This document shows, one piece after another, positions 36,617 to 44,098 of a stretch of 64,000 nt of DNA. Origin of the DNA: CAVVFX01 sp963777595 (GTDB lineage Bacteria; Acidobacteriota; Terriglobia; Bryobacterales; Bryobacteraceae). Each line of letters starts with the position of its first letter. Position 1 is the stretch's first letter. Location of the stretch: positions 1-64,000 of the forward strand of contig CAVZRE010000050.1 in the NCBI GenBank assembly GCA_963777595.1, read 5' to 3'. The notes under the pieces are model-generated. The model was not told the origin of the DNA, ran no database searches, and worked only from the letters and a program-made list of their open reading frames with translations. A program made the position numbers and the translations under genes.

Positions 36617-38083
36617 ATGGCAACAGTAGCAGCACCCACGAACGTTGTAGGCAAAGTAGTCCAGATCGCCGGACCGGCCGTCGATTGCGAGTTCCCCGAG
36701 GGACAGATTCCCGAGATCTTCACGGCCATCCGCATTACCAGCGAGGGCTTCGATGTTCCGACGCCGATCGACATCATCTGCGAAGCTGCCCAGCATATCG
36801 GCGAGGGCCGCGTCCGCACCATCGCGATGCAGCCCACCGAAGGCATGGTGCGCGGCATGAAGGCGATCAGCCTGGGCGTCCCGATCACGATCCCGGTCGG
36901 CAAGGAAACGCTGGGCCGCGTGCTGAACGTGATCGGCGAGCCGGTGGACAACATGGGACCGGTCGAGGCGAAAAACGTTCTTCCCATCCACCGCCCGGCG
37001 CCATCTTTCGAAGATCAGTCCACGCGGCTCGAGATGTTCGAGACCGGGATCAAGGTGATCGATCTGCTCGAGCCCTATCTTCGCGGCGGAAAGATCGGGC
37101 TGTTCGGCGGCGCGGGCGTGGGCAAGACCGTCATCATCATGGAACTGATCAACAACATCGCCATGAAGCACGGCGGTGTGTCGGTGTTTGCCGGCGTAGG
37201 CGAACGGACCCGCGAAGGCAACGACCTGTGGCTCGAAATGCAGGAAGGCGGAGTTATCGATCCGCACGACTACACCAAGTCCAAGGTGGCGCTGGTATAC
37301 GGCCAGATGACCGAGCCGCCCGGAGCGCGGCTGCGCGTCGGCTTGACCGGACTGACTGTCGCCGAATACTTCCGCGACGAGGAAGGGCAGGACGTGCTGC
37401 TCTTCATCGACAATATTTTCCGCTTCACGCAGGCCGGTTCGGAAGTGTCGGCGCTGCTCGGCCGCATGCCGTCCGCGGTAGGTTACCAGCCTAACCTGGC
37501 CACCGAAATGGGCGACTTGCAGGAACGCATCACGTCCACCAAAAAGGGTTCGATCACGTCGGTGCAGGCCATCTACGTGCCCGCCGACGACTATACCGAT
37601 CCGGCTCCGGCGACCGCGTTTGCTCACCTCGACGCCACCACGAACCTTTCGCGCGCCATCGCCGAACTCGGCATTTACCCCGCGGTCGATCCGCTGGCTT
37701 CGACATCGCGCATTCTCGATCCGCGCATCATCGGGCAGGAGCACTACAATTGCGCCCAGCAGGTGAAGGGAATTCTCCAGCGCTACAAGGATCTGCAGGA
37801 CATCATCGCGATTCTGGGTATCGACGAACTGTCCGACGACGACAAACTGATCGTCGCACGGGCGCGCAAGATCCAGAAGTTCCTCTCGCAGCCGTTCCAT
37901 GTGGCGGAGCAGTTCACCGGCCTGAAGGGCAAGTACGTCAAGCTGGCCGATACGATTCGCAGCTTCCGGGAAATCGCCGAAGGCAAGTACGACGATCTGC
38001 CCGAACAGGCGTTCTATCTGCAGGGCACGCTCGAGGACGTGATCGAGAAGGCGAAGTCACTCAAGGATCAGGAAAAGAGTTAG
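36617..38083 (+). CDS. atpD: ATP synthase F1 subunit beta
   Basis: A protein of 488 residues, intact. GLFGGAGVGKTVIIMELINN is the Walker A region and VLLFIDNIFRFTQAGSEVSA the Walker B and following region; GERTREGNDLW holds the catalytic Glu region. It is the catalytic subunit of F1. A Shine-Dalgarno (AGAGAGAG) precedes the ATG. That this gene needs no correction while atpH, atpA 3' and atpG do shows the indels are clustered. Confidence 0.97.
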   Translation: MATVAAPTNVVGKVVQIAGPAVDCEFPEGQIPEIFTAIRITSEGFDVPTPIDIICEAAQHIGEGRVRTIAMQPTEGMVRGMKAISLGVPITIPVGKETLGRVLNVIGEPVDNMGPVEAKNVLPIHRPAPSFEDQSTRLEMFETGIKVIDLLEPYLRGGKIGLFGGAGVGKTVIIMELINNIAMKHGGVSVFAGVGERTREGNDLWLEMQEGGVIDPHDYTKSKVALVYGQMTEPPGARLRVGLTGLTVAEYFRDEEGQDVLLFIDNIFRFTQAGSEVSALLGRMPSAVGYQPNLATEMGDLQERITSTKKGSITSVQAIYVPADDYTDPAPATAFAHLDATTNLSRAIAELGIYPAVDPLASTSRILDPRIIGQEHYNCAQQVKGILQRYKDLQDIIAILGIDELSDDDKLIVARARKIQKFLSQPFHVAEQFTGLKGKYVKLADTIRSFREIAEGKYDDLPEQAFYLQGTLEDVIEKAKSLKDQEKS

Positions 38084-38085
38084 CT

Positions 38086-38499
38086 ATGGCGGAAGAAGGC
38101 GTACTGCAACTCGAGATCGCGACGCCGGAACGGCAGATGGTAGAGACGGAAATTCTGGAAGCGCAGATTCCGTGCTTGGACGGTTTCATTGGCGTGCTCC
38201 CGGGGCACGCCGCACTGATCTCCGAATTGAAGCCCGGAGTCCTGACATATCGAACGTCGACTGAGACGAAGGTGCTGGCTATTTATGGCGGCTTCGTCGA
38301 AGTACTGGACAACCGCGTGCGGGTGCTTGCGGATGACGCCGAGCGCAAGGAAGAGATCGATTTGACGAAAGCGCAAAAGGCTATGGAAGAAGCGTCGCAG
38401 CTGCTCATGGCACAAGGCGCGGCGTCAGACCCGGCCGTGGCGTTGTTCGAATCGCAGCGCGCGGAAGCCAGGCTGGAAGCCGCGTCCAGGCAAGTCTGA
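38086..38499 (+). CDS. atpC: ATP synthase F1 subunit epsilon
   Basis: A protein of 137 residues starting MAEEGVLQLEIATPERQMVE, 2 bp after the atpD stop (TAGCTATG). It has the N-terminal beta-sandwich (GFIGVLPGHAALISELKPG) and a C-terminal helical hairpin (KAQKAMEEASQLLMAQG). It is the last gene of the operon and is followed by a hairpin at 38526-38557. Confidence 0.93.
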   Translation: MAEEGVLQLEIATPERQMVETEILEAQIPCLDGFIGVLPGHAALISELKPGVLTYRTSTETKVLAIYGGFVEVLDNRVRVLADDAERKEEIDLTKAQKAMEEASQLLMAQGAASDPAVALFESQRAEARLEAASRQV

Positions 38500-38525
38500 C
38501 TGATGTAACGGCTTCAAACCTATGA

Positions 38526-38557
38526 TGGTGTGCCGGTGTTGCGCCGATCGCACACCA
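38526..38557. terminator. convergent hairpin after atpC
   Basis: TGGTGTGC (38526-38533) pairs with GCACACCA (38550-38557); inside it CGG/CCG extends the stem around a TGTTGCG loop. It sits between the convergent atpC and the 591-residue gene. No T-run is present. Confidence 0.5.
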
Positions 38558-38566
38558 GACGTTCTG

Positions 38567-40342
38567 TCAGACGGATTGCAGCATGGCAATCACTTGTTGC
38601 AGAGCGTTCCGCGCGCCTTCCTCACGGGCATGATCGTTGGGCGCGACCTTTGGCTGGCCAAGGCCGGAGAGCTCTTCGAACAACATCCACGCGCGGCTGC
38701 GGTCTACGCAAAGATTGACCAGATCGCGGGTCAGCAGGGCGCGTGCCTGAGTCTGATGTTCACCCTGGACCCAAATGTAAGGAATGGCTAGCGGCGCCCG
38801 TGTCTTGTAGGCTGCCAGATACTCCGGCAGTTCCATCTGATCGCTGTTCCAGGCAGATACCGGAATGACGCGGAAATGCTTCCGGAAGCGGCCGGCTACC
38901 GCGGCGGCATGGGTCGGCGACAAATCTGAAGGCGCCGGCACGAAGAGCTTAAACCGCTCCGACCATCGCGGACCGGCGTCCGGATCGTAGGTGTACAGCG
39001 CATGAGTCCGCGCGAGGACCAGGAGCGATTCACAGAGCCAGCCATCGGGTTCAACGGGCACAGAAATCACCGCTACCGCTGGACGCTGTGTCTTTGCCAT
39101 AGCGGCCAAGCCGGGGAGAAGATGTGACGGTCGCGACATGCTGGATTGCAGAACGAAGGATTCGCGATGCGCGATCGCAAGATAGCCGAAGTCGGGAGAG
39201 AAGCCGCTGAGGTCTCCGGCTTCGAGGCCGGCGCGGGCAATCAGAATTTGGACTGGACGTCCGGAACCGAGGAGCCGGCCAAAGGATGACAGCGACGTGT
39301 GGGCCAGCCGGTCCGCCGTCTCGAACGCGACAATCGGCGGTAGGGCCATCAATTCCCCAACTCCGGCCGATTGCCAGTTGAAACGCGCCAGCATCTCATC
39401 GTGGATGGACGGGTCATACGCGGAATCGTTTTCGAGTTTCGCCAGACGGAGCGCCCGGAGCACGCGGGCCAGACGGCCAAGCTGAGTCTCGCATAATTCG
39501 CGTGCGGCGGCGAAACCGTCGTCCGCTGACAGGACCGCGCCGCGAAATGCAGCAACATCTACGCGGGGTTTGCCGGAATGGAGAAGGAAGAACGCCGGAT
39601 CGTTCGCGGCATCGTGGAGAGCTTCTTCCAAAATGTTGAGTGTCGCTTCGCATCGCGAGCGCCGCGCGGGTTCCATCGACTGCAACGGATTGGCTTGCCG
39701 TTGCAGCGCTTTGGCCAGCAATCCAGGATTGAAAAAAGCGCTTACGCGGGCGCCCAGCGAAGCGGTGACCGATTGAGACGAAATTGCGCCGGGTAAATGG
39801 GTCCGGTCCACCAGCAGCATCTCGCGCAACCGCGCCGTGGTACGCCGCACATCGTCCCAGAAAGCTGTCCGCGGTGCGCGGTGCGCTTCCGCCAACGCCG
39901 CGGCATGCAGCAGGACCAGCGAGTCGGCGTGAAAGTTCAGGAGAAAGGCGCCGGCTGGAAGCAGTTTCCGCAGCCGGGAAATCTCCAGGCTGGAGCACTC
40001 CTTCAGCGAGGCGATGGCTGCCGGAGCCGCATCCTGCAGCGGGACGGACGTTTTCCCGTTCATGGCGGCAAAGAACGCGGAGGTGATGATCTGGGCATGC
40101 TCCAGTTCGTTCACCATTTCACGGAAGGATCTCGCGTTTCCATCGGGATGCACGCAGAGAGGATAGTAGGTCTCAAGAGCGGGGAATCCGACAAACTGAT
40201 CGAGTAGGGTGGGGTGTAGCGCACCTTCCGGGATGGCTTCGCCGGGAGCCGGTCCGGCGAGATGAAAAGTTCGCAAGTGTTCGCGGGGTACGGCGGCCTC
40301 GTTGTTGGTCTGAGGTGCGGCGGCAATGGTTTCGATTAGCAT
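38567..40342 (-). CDS. unrecognised 591-residue protein linked to KorAB; possible degenerate PFOR-type domain
   Basis: A long intact frame, 8 bp after korB on the same strand, so probably co-transcribed with korAB. I cannot assign a family firmly. Residues ~370-500 (VQILIARAGLEAGDLSGFSP, DFGYLAIAHRESFVLQSSMS, HALYTYDPDAGPRWSERFKL) resemble in order the part of pyruvate:ferredoxin oxidoreductases after the TPP-binding loop, where LYRYDP-type motifs occur. TPP-binding GDG and iron-sulfur cysteine motifs are missing, so if related it is non-catalytic. No signal peptide or membrane helix is evident. A structural or regulatory subunit of the oxidoreductase is one possibility. Confidence 0.75.
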   Translation of the reverse strand: MLIETIAAAPQTNNEAAVPREHLRTFHLAGPAPGEAIPEGALHPTLLDQFVGFPALETYYPLCVHPDGNARSFREMVNELEHAQIITSAFFAAMNGKTSVPLQDAAPAAIASLKECSSLEISRLRKLLPAGAFLLNFHADSLVLLHAAALAEAHRAPRTAFWDDVRRTTARLREMLLVDRTHLPGAISSQSVTASLGARVSAFFNPGLLAKALQRQANPLQSMEPARRSRCEATLNILEEALHDAANDPAFFLLHSGKPRVDVAAFRGAVLSADDGFAAARELCETQLGRLARVLRALRLAKLENDSAYDPSIHDEMLARFNWQSAGVGELMALPPIVAFETADRLAHTSLSSFGRLLGSGRPVQILIARAGLEAGDLSGFSPDFGYLAIAHRESFVLQSSMSRPSHLLPGLAAMAKTQRPAVAVISVPVEPDGWLCESLLVLARTHALYTYDPDAGPRWSERFKLFVPAPSDLSPTHAAAVAGRFRKHFRVIPVSAWNSDQMELPEYLAAYKTRAPLAIPYIWVQGEHQTQARALLTRDLVNLCVDRSRAWMLFEELSGLGQPKVAPNDHAREEGARNALQQVIAMLQSV

Positions 40343-40350
40343 ATGTTCTT

Positions 40351-41304
40351 CTACACCGCGAAACGGTCAAGAGCTTTTTCGACGGCGGCCAGCTTCTGTT
40401 GCTGCGTCCTGCCTAGCCCCTGTGAGGTCGCAAGATCGTAGCGCGCAGCGTTTTCGTTGCGATAGAGCAAGCCGATGGGATAGACATCTTCGCGCTCGGC
40501 AATGTTGCGGGCCTCGTGCAGATCGTGCGGATTGTGGGCGGCGCGATTGGGAAAGAGACGCGCAATGCTGGCGTCGAGCGGAATGCCTTCGTCATGGTTC
40601 AACAGCAATACCTGGCTGAGGTCGTGTTGAACCCCGGCGAAGACGTGGGACGTAAAATGCGGGCAACGCTGCAGAACGCGGACAAACGACAGGCCTTTGT
40701 GCGCGTGGGCCGCTTTTACGGTGTTGTAGAGATGCGGCGGATTCCAGTCGATGGTCTGCGCGACAAAGGACGCGTTGTTAATCCCCAAAGTGACGCTCAG
40801 CGGATTGAGCGGCGGCAGCATCGAACCTCGCGGATGGGTGTTCGACTTCTCTCCGGTGCGGGTGGTAGGCGAGGTCTGATTCTTGGTCAGGCCGTAGATG
40901 TTGTTGTCGAGCAGCAGGACCGTAAGATCCATGTTGTAACGGACTGCATGAATCCAGTGCGCAGTTCCGATCGCGCAGCAGTCGCCGTCGCCGGTCACCA
41001 TGAAGATGTCCAGGTCCGGACGCCGGGCTCGCACTCCGCACGCCACGGGAAAGGCGCGACCGTGCAAACCGTGAAAGCCGTAGGTGCTCATGTAGAAAGG
41101 AAAGCGGCTGGAGCAACCGATGCCGGAGACGCAGACCGTCTTTTCGGGGGGCAGTTGAAGGTCGCGCGCCAAGCGCTGAACTGCATTCAAAACCGCGTGA
41201 TCGCCACAGCCCGGACACCATCGCGCTGCTGCGCCCTGATAACCTTCTAGAGCACAGGTTCGCGCCGGCGGTTCAATATCCCATTCCTGTTTTTGGCCGT
41301 ACAT
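40351..41304 (-). CDS. korB: 2-oxoacid:ferredoxin oxidoreductase subunit beta
   Basis: A protein of 317 residues. RWCPGCGDHAVL (~28-39) provides the CxxC start and GIGCSSRFPFYM the next cysteine of the beta subunit [4Fe-4S] site; MVTGDGDCCAIGTAH and LLDNNIYGLTKNQTSPTT form the TPP/Mg loop. Overall it resembles 2-oxoglutarate:ferredoxin oxidoreductase beta subunits, which convert 2-oxoacids to acyl-CoA with reduction of ferredoxin. Its partner alpha subunit is upstream, separated by 166 bp that contain a terminator-like hairpin. Confidence 0.9.
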   Translation of the reverse strand: MYGQKQEWDIEPPARTCALEGYQGAAARWCPGCGDHAVLNAVQRLARDLQLPPEKTVCVSGIGCSSRFPFYMSTYGFHGLHGRAFPVACGVRARRPDLDIFMVTGDGDCCAIGTAHWIHAVRYNMDLTVLLLDNNIYGLTKNQTSPTTRTGEKSNTHPRGSMLPPLNPLSVTLGINNASFVAQTIDWNPPHLYNTVKAAHAHKGLSFVRVLQRCPHFTSHVFAGVQHDLSQVLLLNHDEGIPLDASIARLFPNRAAHNPHDLHEARNIAEREDVYPIGLLYRNENAARYDLATSQGLGRTQQQKLAAVEKALDRFAV

Positions 41305-41426
41305 TTAGAGTCGCTCCTGGTGCGATACGGATTGAACATCAGGGTACGGCCTATCGCTCTCGGCCTGCTGCCGGTCGGAATCGGCCTGGGGGCTTTGGGG
41401 CGTAGTTTTCAAGCAATATGCCGTAT

Positions 41427-41447
41427 AAAAACACAGACTCAAGTCTG
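41427..41447 (-). terminator. intrinsic terminator-like hairpin between korA and korB
   Basis: On the minus strand CAGACT-TG-AGTCTG (41447-41434) is followed by TG and five T (41431-41427). It is the same CAGAC family as the aspS terminators. Lying between korA and korB, it may terminate only partly, lowering korB expression. Confidence 0.55.
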
Positions 41448-41470
41448 CGTTACGTTCTTCGAATAAGCTT

Positions 41471-43366
41471 TCACACATGGCGGATAGCCTCCAATCGGCG
41501 GCGAAGTTCTTTGCGGATGACTCCGGGCGGGATCGGACTGCCAGGCACGCGCGACCAGCAATCGACATCGACCAGAGTATGCGACCGCAGCATCATCGCC
41601 AGTTGAGAATAGCGGCGCGATTCGGCGGTAATGTAAGGATCGCCGACTTCGTCACTATAGTTCACTTCCACCGTGAGAACTTTGCGGAAGCGCGAGAAAA
41701 TCTCTTTGAGTCCTGGCTCGAGCGGCGAAAGGAAGCGCAGGTGGACCGACGATACGCGGAAACCATCGCCGCGCAGCAGGTCGACGGCCTCTTCAATGGC
41801 GCCGAGCGTTGAGCCCCAGCCGACCACCAGCAGGTCGCCTTCCGGGTCGCCATGGACCTTGGGCGGTTGGAGTGCGGCCTGCATGACAGCCAGTTTGCGG
41901 CTGCGCATCCGCATGGCGTGCTGATTGATCGCGGATTCGTAAGCGACGTGGCTTTTTTCATCGTGGGCCAGGCCGGTGATCACATATTCGCCGCCGCGTT
42001 GTCCGGGAATCGGACGAGGCGAGAGACCGGTTTCCGTATCCCAGTCAAACGGCGGCACCTTGGGATCCCAAGGCGATTGATCGAGCGGAGGCGCGAGACA
42101 TTCCTCCGTCGGATGCGGACGGGAGAACGGCTGCTGTCCCGTAGCGAGATTGGCATCGGAGAGGATGATCACCGGACCACGAAAGTCTTCGGCCAGTTTA
42201 CGCGCCATGATGGCGAAGTGATAGCACTCTTCGATGGTGGCCGGCGCGATGACGATCTTCGGCACGTCGCCAGGCGAGGCGTGCAGCGCGGCCATCAGGT
42301 CGCCCTGTTCGATTTTGGTCGGCAGTCCAGTGGACGGTCCGCCGCGCTGCACCACGACGACGACCAGCGGGACTTCCGCCATCACGGCGTACCCCAGGAA
42401 TTCCGTCTTCAATGCGAGGCCCGGGCCAGAAGTCACTGTCACGGCCGTCTTGCCTGCATACGAGCAGCCGATGGCGAAACCGATGGCCGCGATTTCATCT
42501 TCTGCCTGGTGCACAAAGCCACCGACCTGTTCGAGATTCGCCGCGAGGAAATGCGACACCGAAGTAGCCGGCGTGATGGGATACATCGAGCAGACTTCAA
42601 TGCCCGCAGCCATCAGTCCTAAAGCCATGGCCTGATTGCCGTTCATGACCACCATTGGCTCAGTCGATTTCTCGGCCGGAACAGAGAAGCGCTGCTCCAG
42701 GTTCTCGACTCCCCAACGGTAGCCGTCTTCCAGCAGGTCGAGGTTCTTCTGCACGACGGCGTCGCCTTTCTTGGCAAACCGTGATGCGATGTTCTTCTTT
42801 ACCGGGGCGTCATCGATCGTGTAGAGCGCGCAGAGCAGGCCGAGCACCCACATGTTCTTGCCTTTACGCGGATCGTCGGTGTACTTCCGGCACTGCTCTT
42901 CGATGGGACACTCCACCACGTCATATCCCAACGACTTGAAATGATGAATGGCGTCGGCGTAAGGCCTATGGATGAATTCGTCGGGATTGCTGGCCGCAAT
43001 CTTATCGACGAAGACCAGCGTTCCGGGACGAAGGGCATCGGAATCGATTCGGCTATAGAGCACCTGCTCGTTGAGGGTGATGACGACGTCGGCTTCGTTG
43101 CCGGCGTTGGTGACTGGCTTCGTTCCGATGCGGATGCGGTTACCGCTGGCTCCGGCGCGAGAACGGCTGGGAGGTTCGATTTCGGCAGGGATGATTTCCA
43201 CGGTCCAGATGCCGTTCCCGTGGCGGGCGCAGAGGTCGGCGAACATCTGACCGCAGGTTTGGGCGCCTTCCCCGGAATCACTGACGATCTCTACGATGTG
43301 CTGATCAACGATCTGAGGGGCACGCAACTGTCGTGCCGGTTGGGCTTCCAGAACTGCTGCTTCCAT
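41471..43366 (-). CDS. korA: 2-oxoacid:ferredoxin oxidoreductase subunit alpha (gamma-alpha fusion)
   Basis: A protein of 631 residues. Residues ~20-190 match the gamma domain (VSDSGEGAQTCGQMFADLCA); residues ~215-600 match the alpha pyrimidine-binding and C-terminal domains (GNQAMALGLMAAGIEVCSMY then PITPATSVSHFLA; GWGSTLGAIEEAVDLL). Such gamma-alpha fusions are the KorA type. With KorB it would perform reversible oxidative decarboxylation of a 2-oxoacid, most likely 2-oxoglutarate, in the cytoplasm. Length and motifs are normal. Confidence 0.9.
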   Translation of the reverse strand: MEAAVLEAQPARQLRAPQIVDQHIVEIVSDSGEGAQTCGQMFADLCARHGNGIWTVEIIPAEIEPPSRSRAGASGNRIRIGTKPVTNAGNEADVVITLNEQVLYSRIDSDALRPGTLVFVDKIAASNPDEFIHRPYADAIHHFKSLGYDVVECPIEEQCRKYTDDPRKGKNMWVLGLLCALYTIDDAPVKKNIASRFAKKGDAVVQKNLDLLEDGYRWGVENLEQRFSVPAEKSTEPMVVMNGNQAMALGLMAAGIEVCSMYPITPATSVSHFLAANLEQVGGFVHQAEDEIAAIGFAIGCSYAGKTAVTVTSGPGLALKTEFLGYAVMAEVPLVVVVVQRGGPSTGLPTKIEQGDLMAALHASPGDVPKIVIAPATIEECYHFAIMARKLAEDFRGPVIILSDANLATGQQPFSRPHPTEECLAPPLDQSPWDPKVPPFDWDTETGLSPRPIPGQRGGEYVITGLAHDEKSHVAYESAINQHAMRMRSRKLAVMQAALQPPKVHGDPEGDLLVVGWGSTLGAIEEAVDLLRGDGFRVSSVHLRFLSPLEPGLKEIFSRFRKVLTVEVNYSDEVGDPYITAESRRYSQLAMMLRSHTLVDVDCWSRVPGSPIPPGVIRKELRRRLEAIRHV

Positions 43367-43600
43367 AGGTTTGTTTGTATCAAGTGATGCACGCGAGTTG
43401 CCATAAATAGAAGTCGCAGATTCGAGGATTCTTGGGGCGTTCTTTTGCCTATTCGGGGGTGGTATGCGTGATTTGGCTCGAATGAAGTAGCTATTTCGCG
43501 CAAAGCGATGTGTTTCTCGGCAAGGCGCACGACGCTCGATTTTCTTGCGCGGCGGATGTCGAGCGGTTTTTGGTGAGGGCGTAACGGTGTTGATCGAGGG

Positions 43601-44098
43601 CTACTTCTTATATCCGATTTTGCGGAGAAAAGAGTGGCGCGCGGAGCGATCTTCTTCGTTTTCGCAGCCTTTCGGCGAATTGCCGTCGATGACCCCAATA
43701 ATCCCACGGCCTTGCGGCGACTGCGCCACCAGAATCTCCACGGGATTGGCTGTGGCGCAGAAGATGGTGCACACTTCCGGCACATCCTTGATGCGTCCCA
43801 GGACGTTGATCGGGAACGCATTTTTCATTAACACGACGAAAGTATGTCCTGCGCCGATGGCCTGCGCGTTGCGAATGGCGGCATCGATCAGATTGTCGTC
43901 GGTGCCCTCGGCACGAATCAGGCAAGGCCCCGAAGCCTCACAAAACGCGACGCCGAACTTGATGCCCGGCACGGCATTCACCAGGGCTTCGTAAAGATCT
44001 TCGGCTGTCTTGATGAAGTGGCTTTGGCCGAGGACGAGGTTCGCGCCCTCCGGCAGATCGAAGGGAACGGCTTCGAGATTCAGTTGAGTGTGGCTCAT
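43601..44098 (-). CDS. adenosine-specific kinase family protein
   Basis: A protein of 165 residues matching the small adenosine-specific kinase family (PF04008). HFIKTAEDLYEALVNAVPGI, FGVAFCEASGPCLIRAEG and FCATANPVEILVAQ are typical stretches. Family members bind adenosine and ADP; the physiological role is poorly known. Its ATG overlaps the corrected stop of the FecR-DUF6600-PstS gene (ATGA at 44095-44098), so the two are translationally coupled. The next ~230 bp downstream hold nothing recognisable. Confidence 0.87.
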   Translation of the reverse strand: MSHTQLNLEAVPFDLPEGANLVLGQSHFIKTAEDLYEALVNAVPGIKFGVAFCEASGPCLIRAEGTDDNLIDAAIRNAQAIGAGHTFVVLMKNAFPINVLGRIKDVPEVCTIFCATANPVEILVAQSPQGRGIIGVIDGNSPKGCENEEDRSARHSFLRKIGYKK

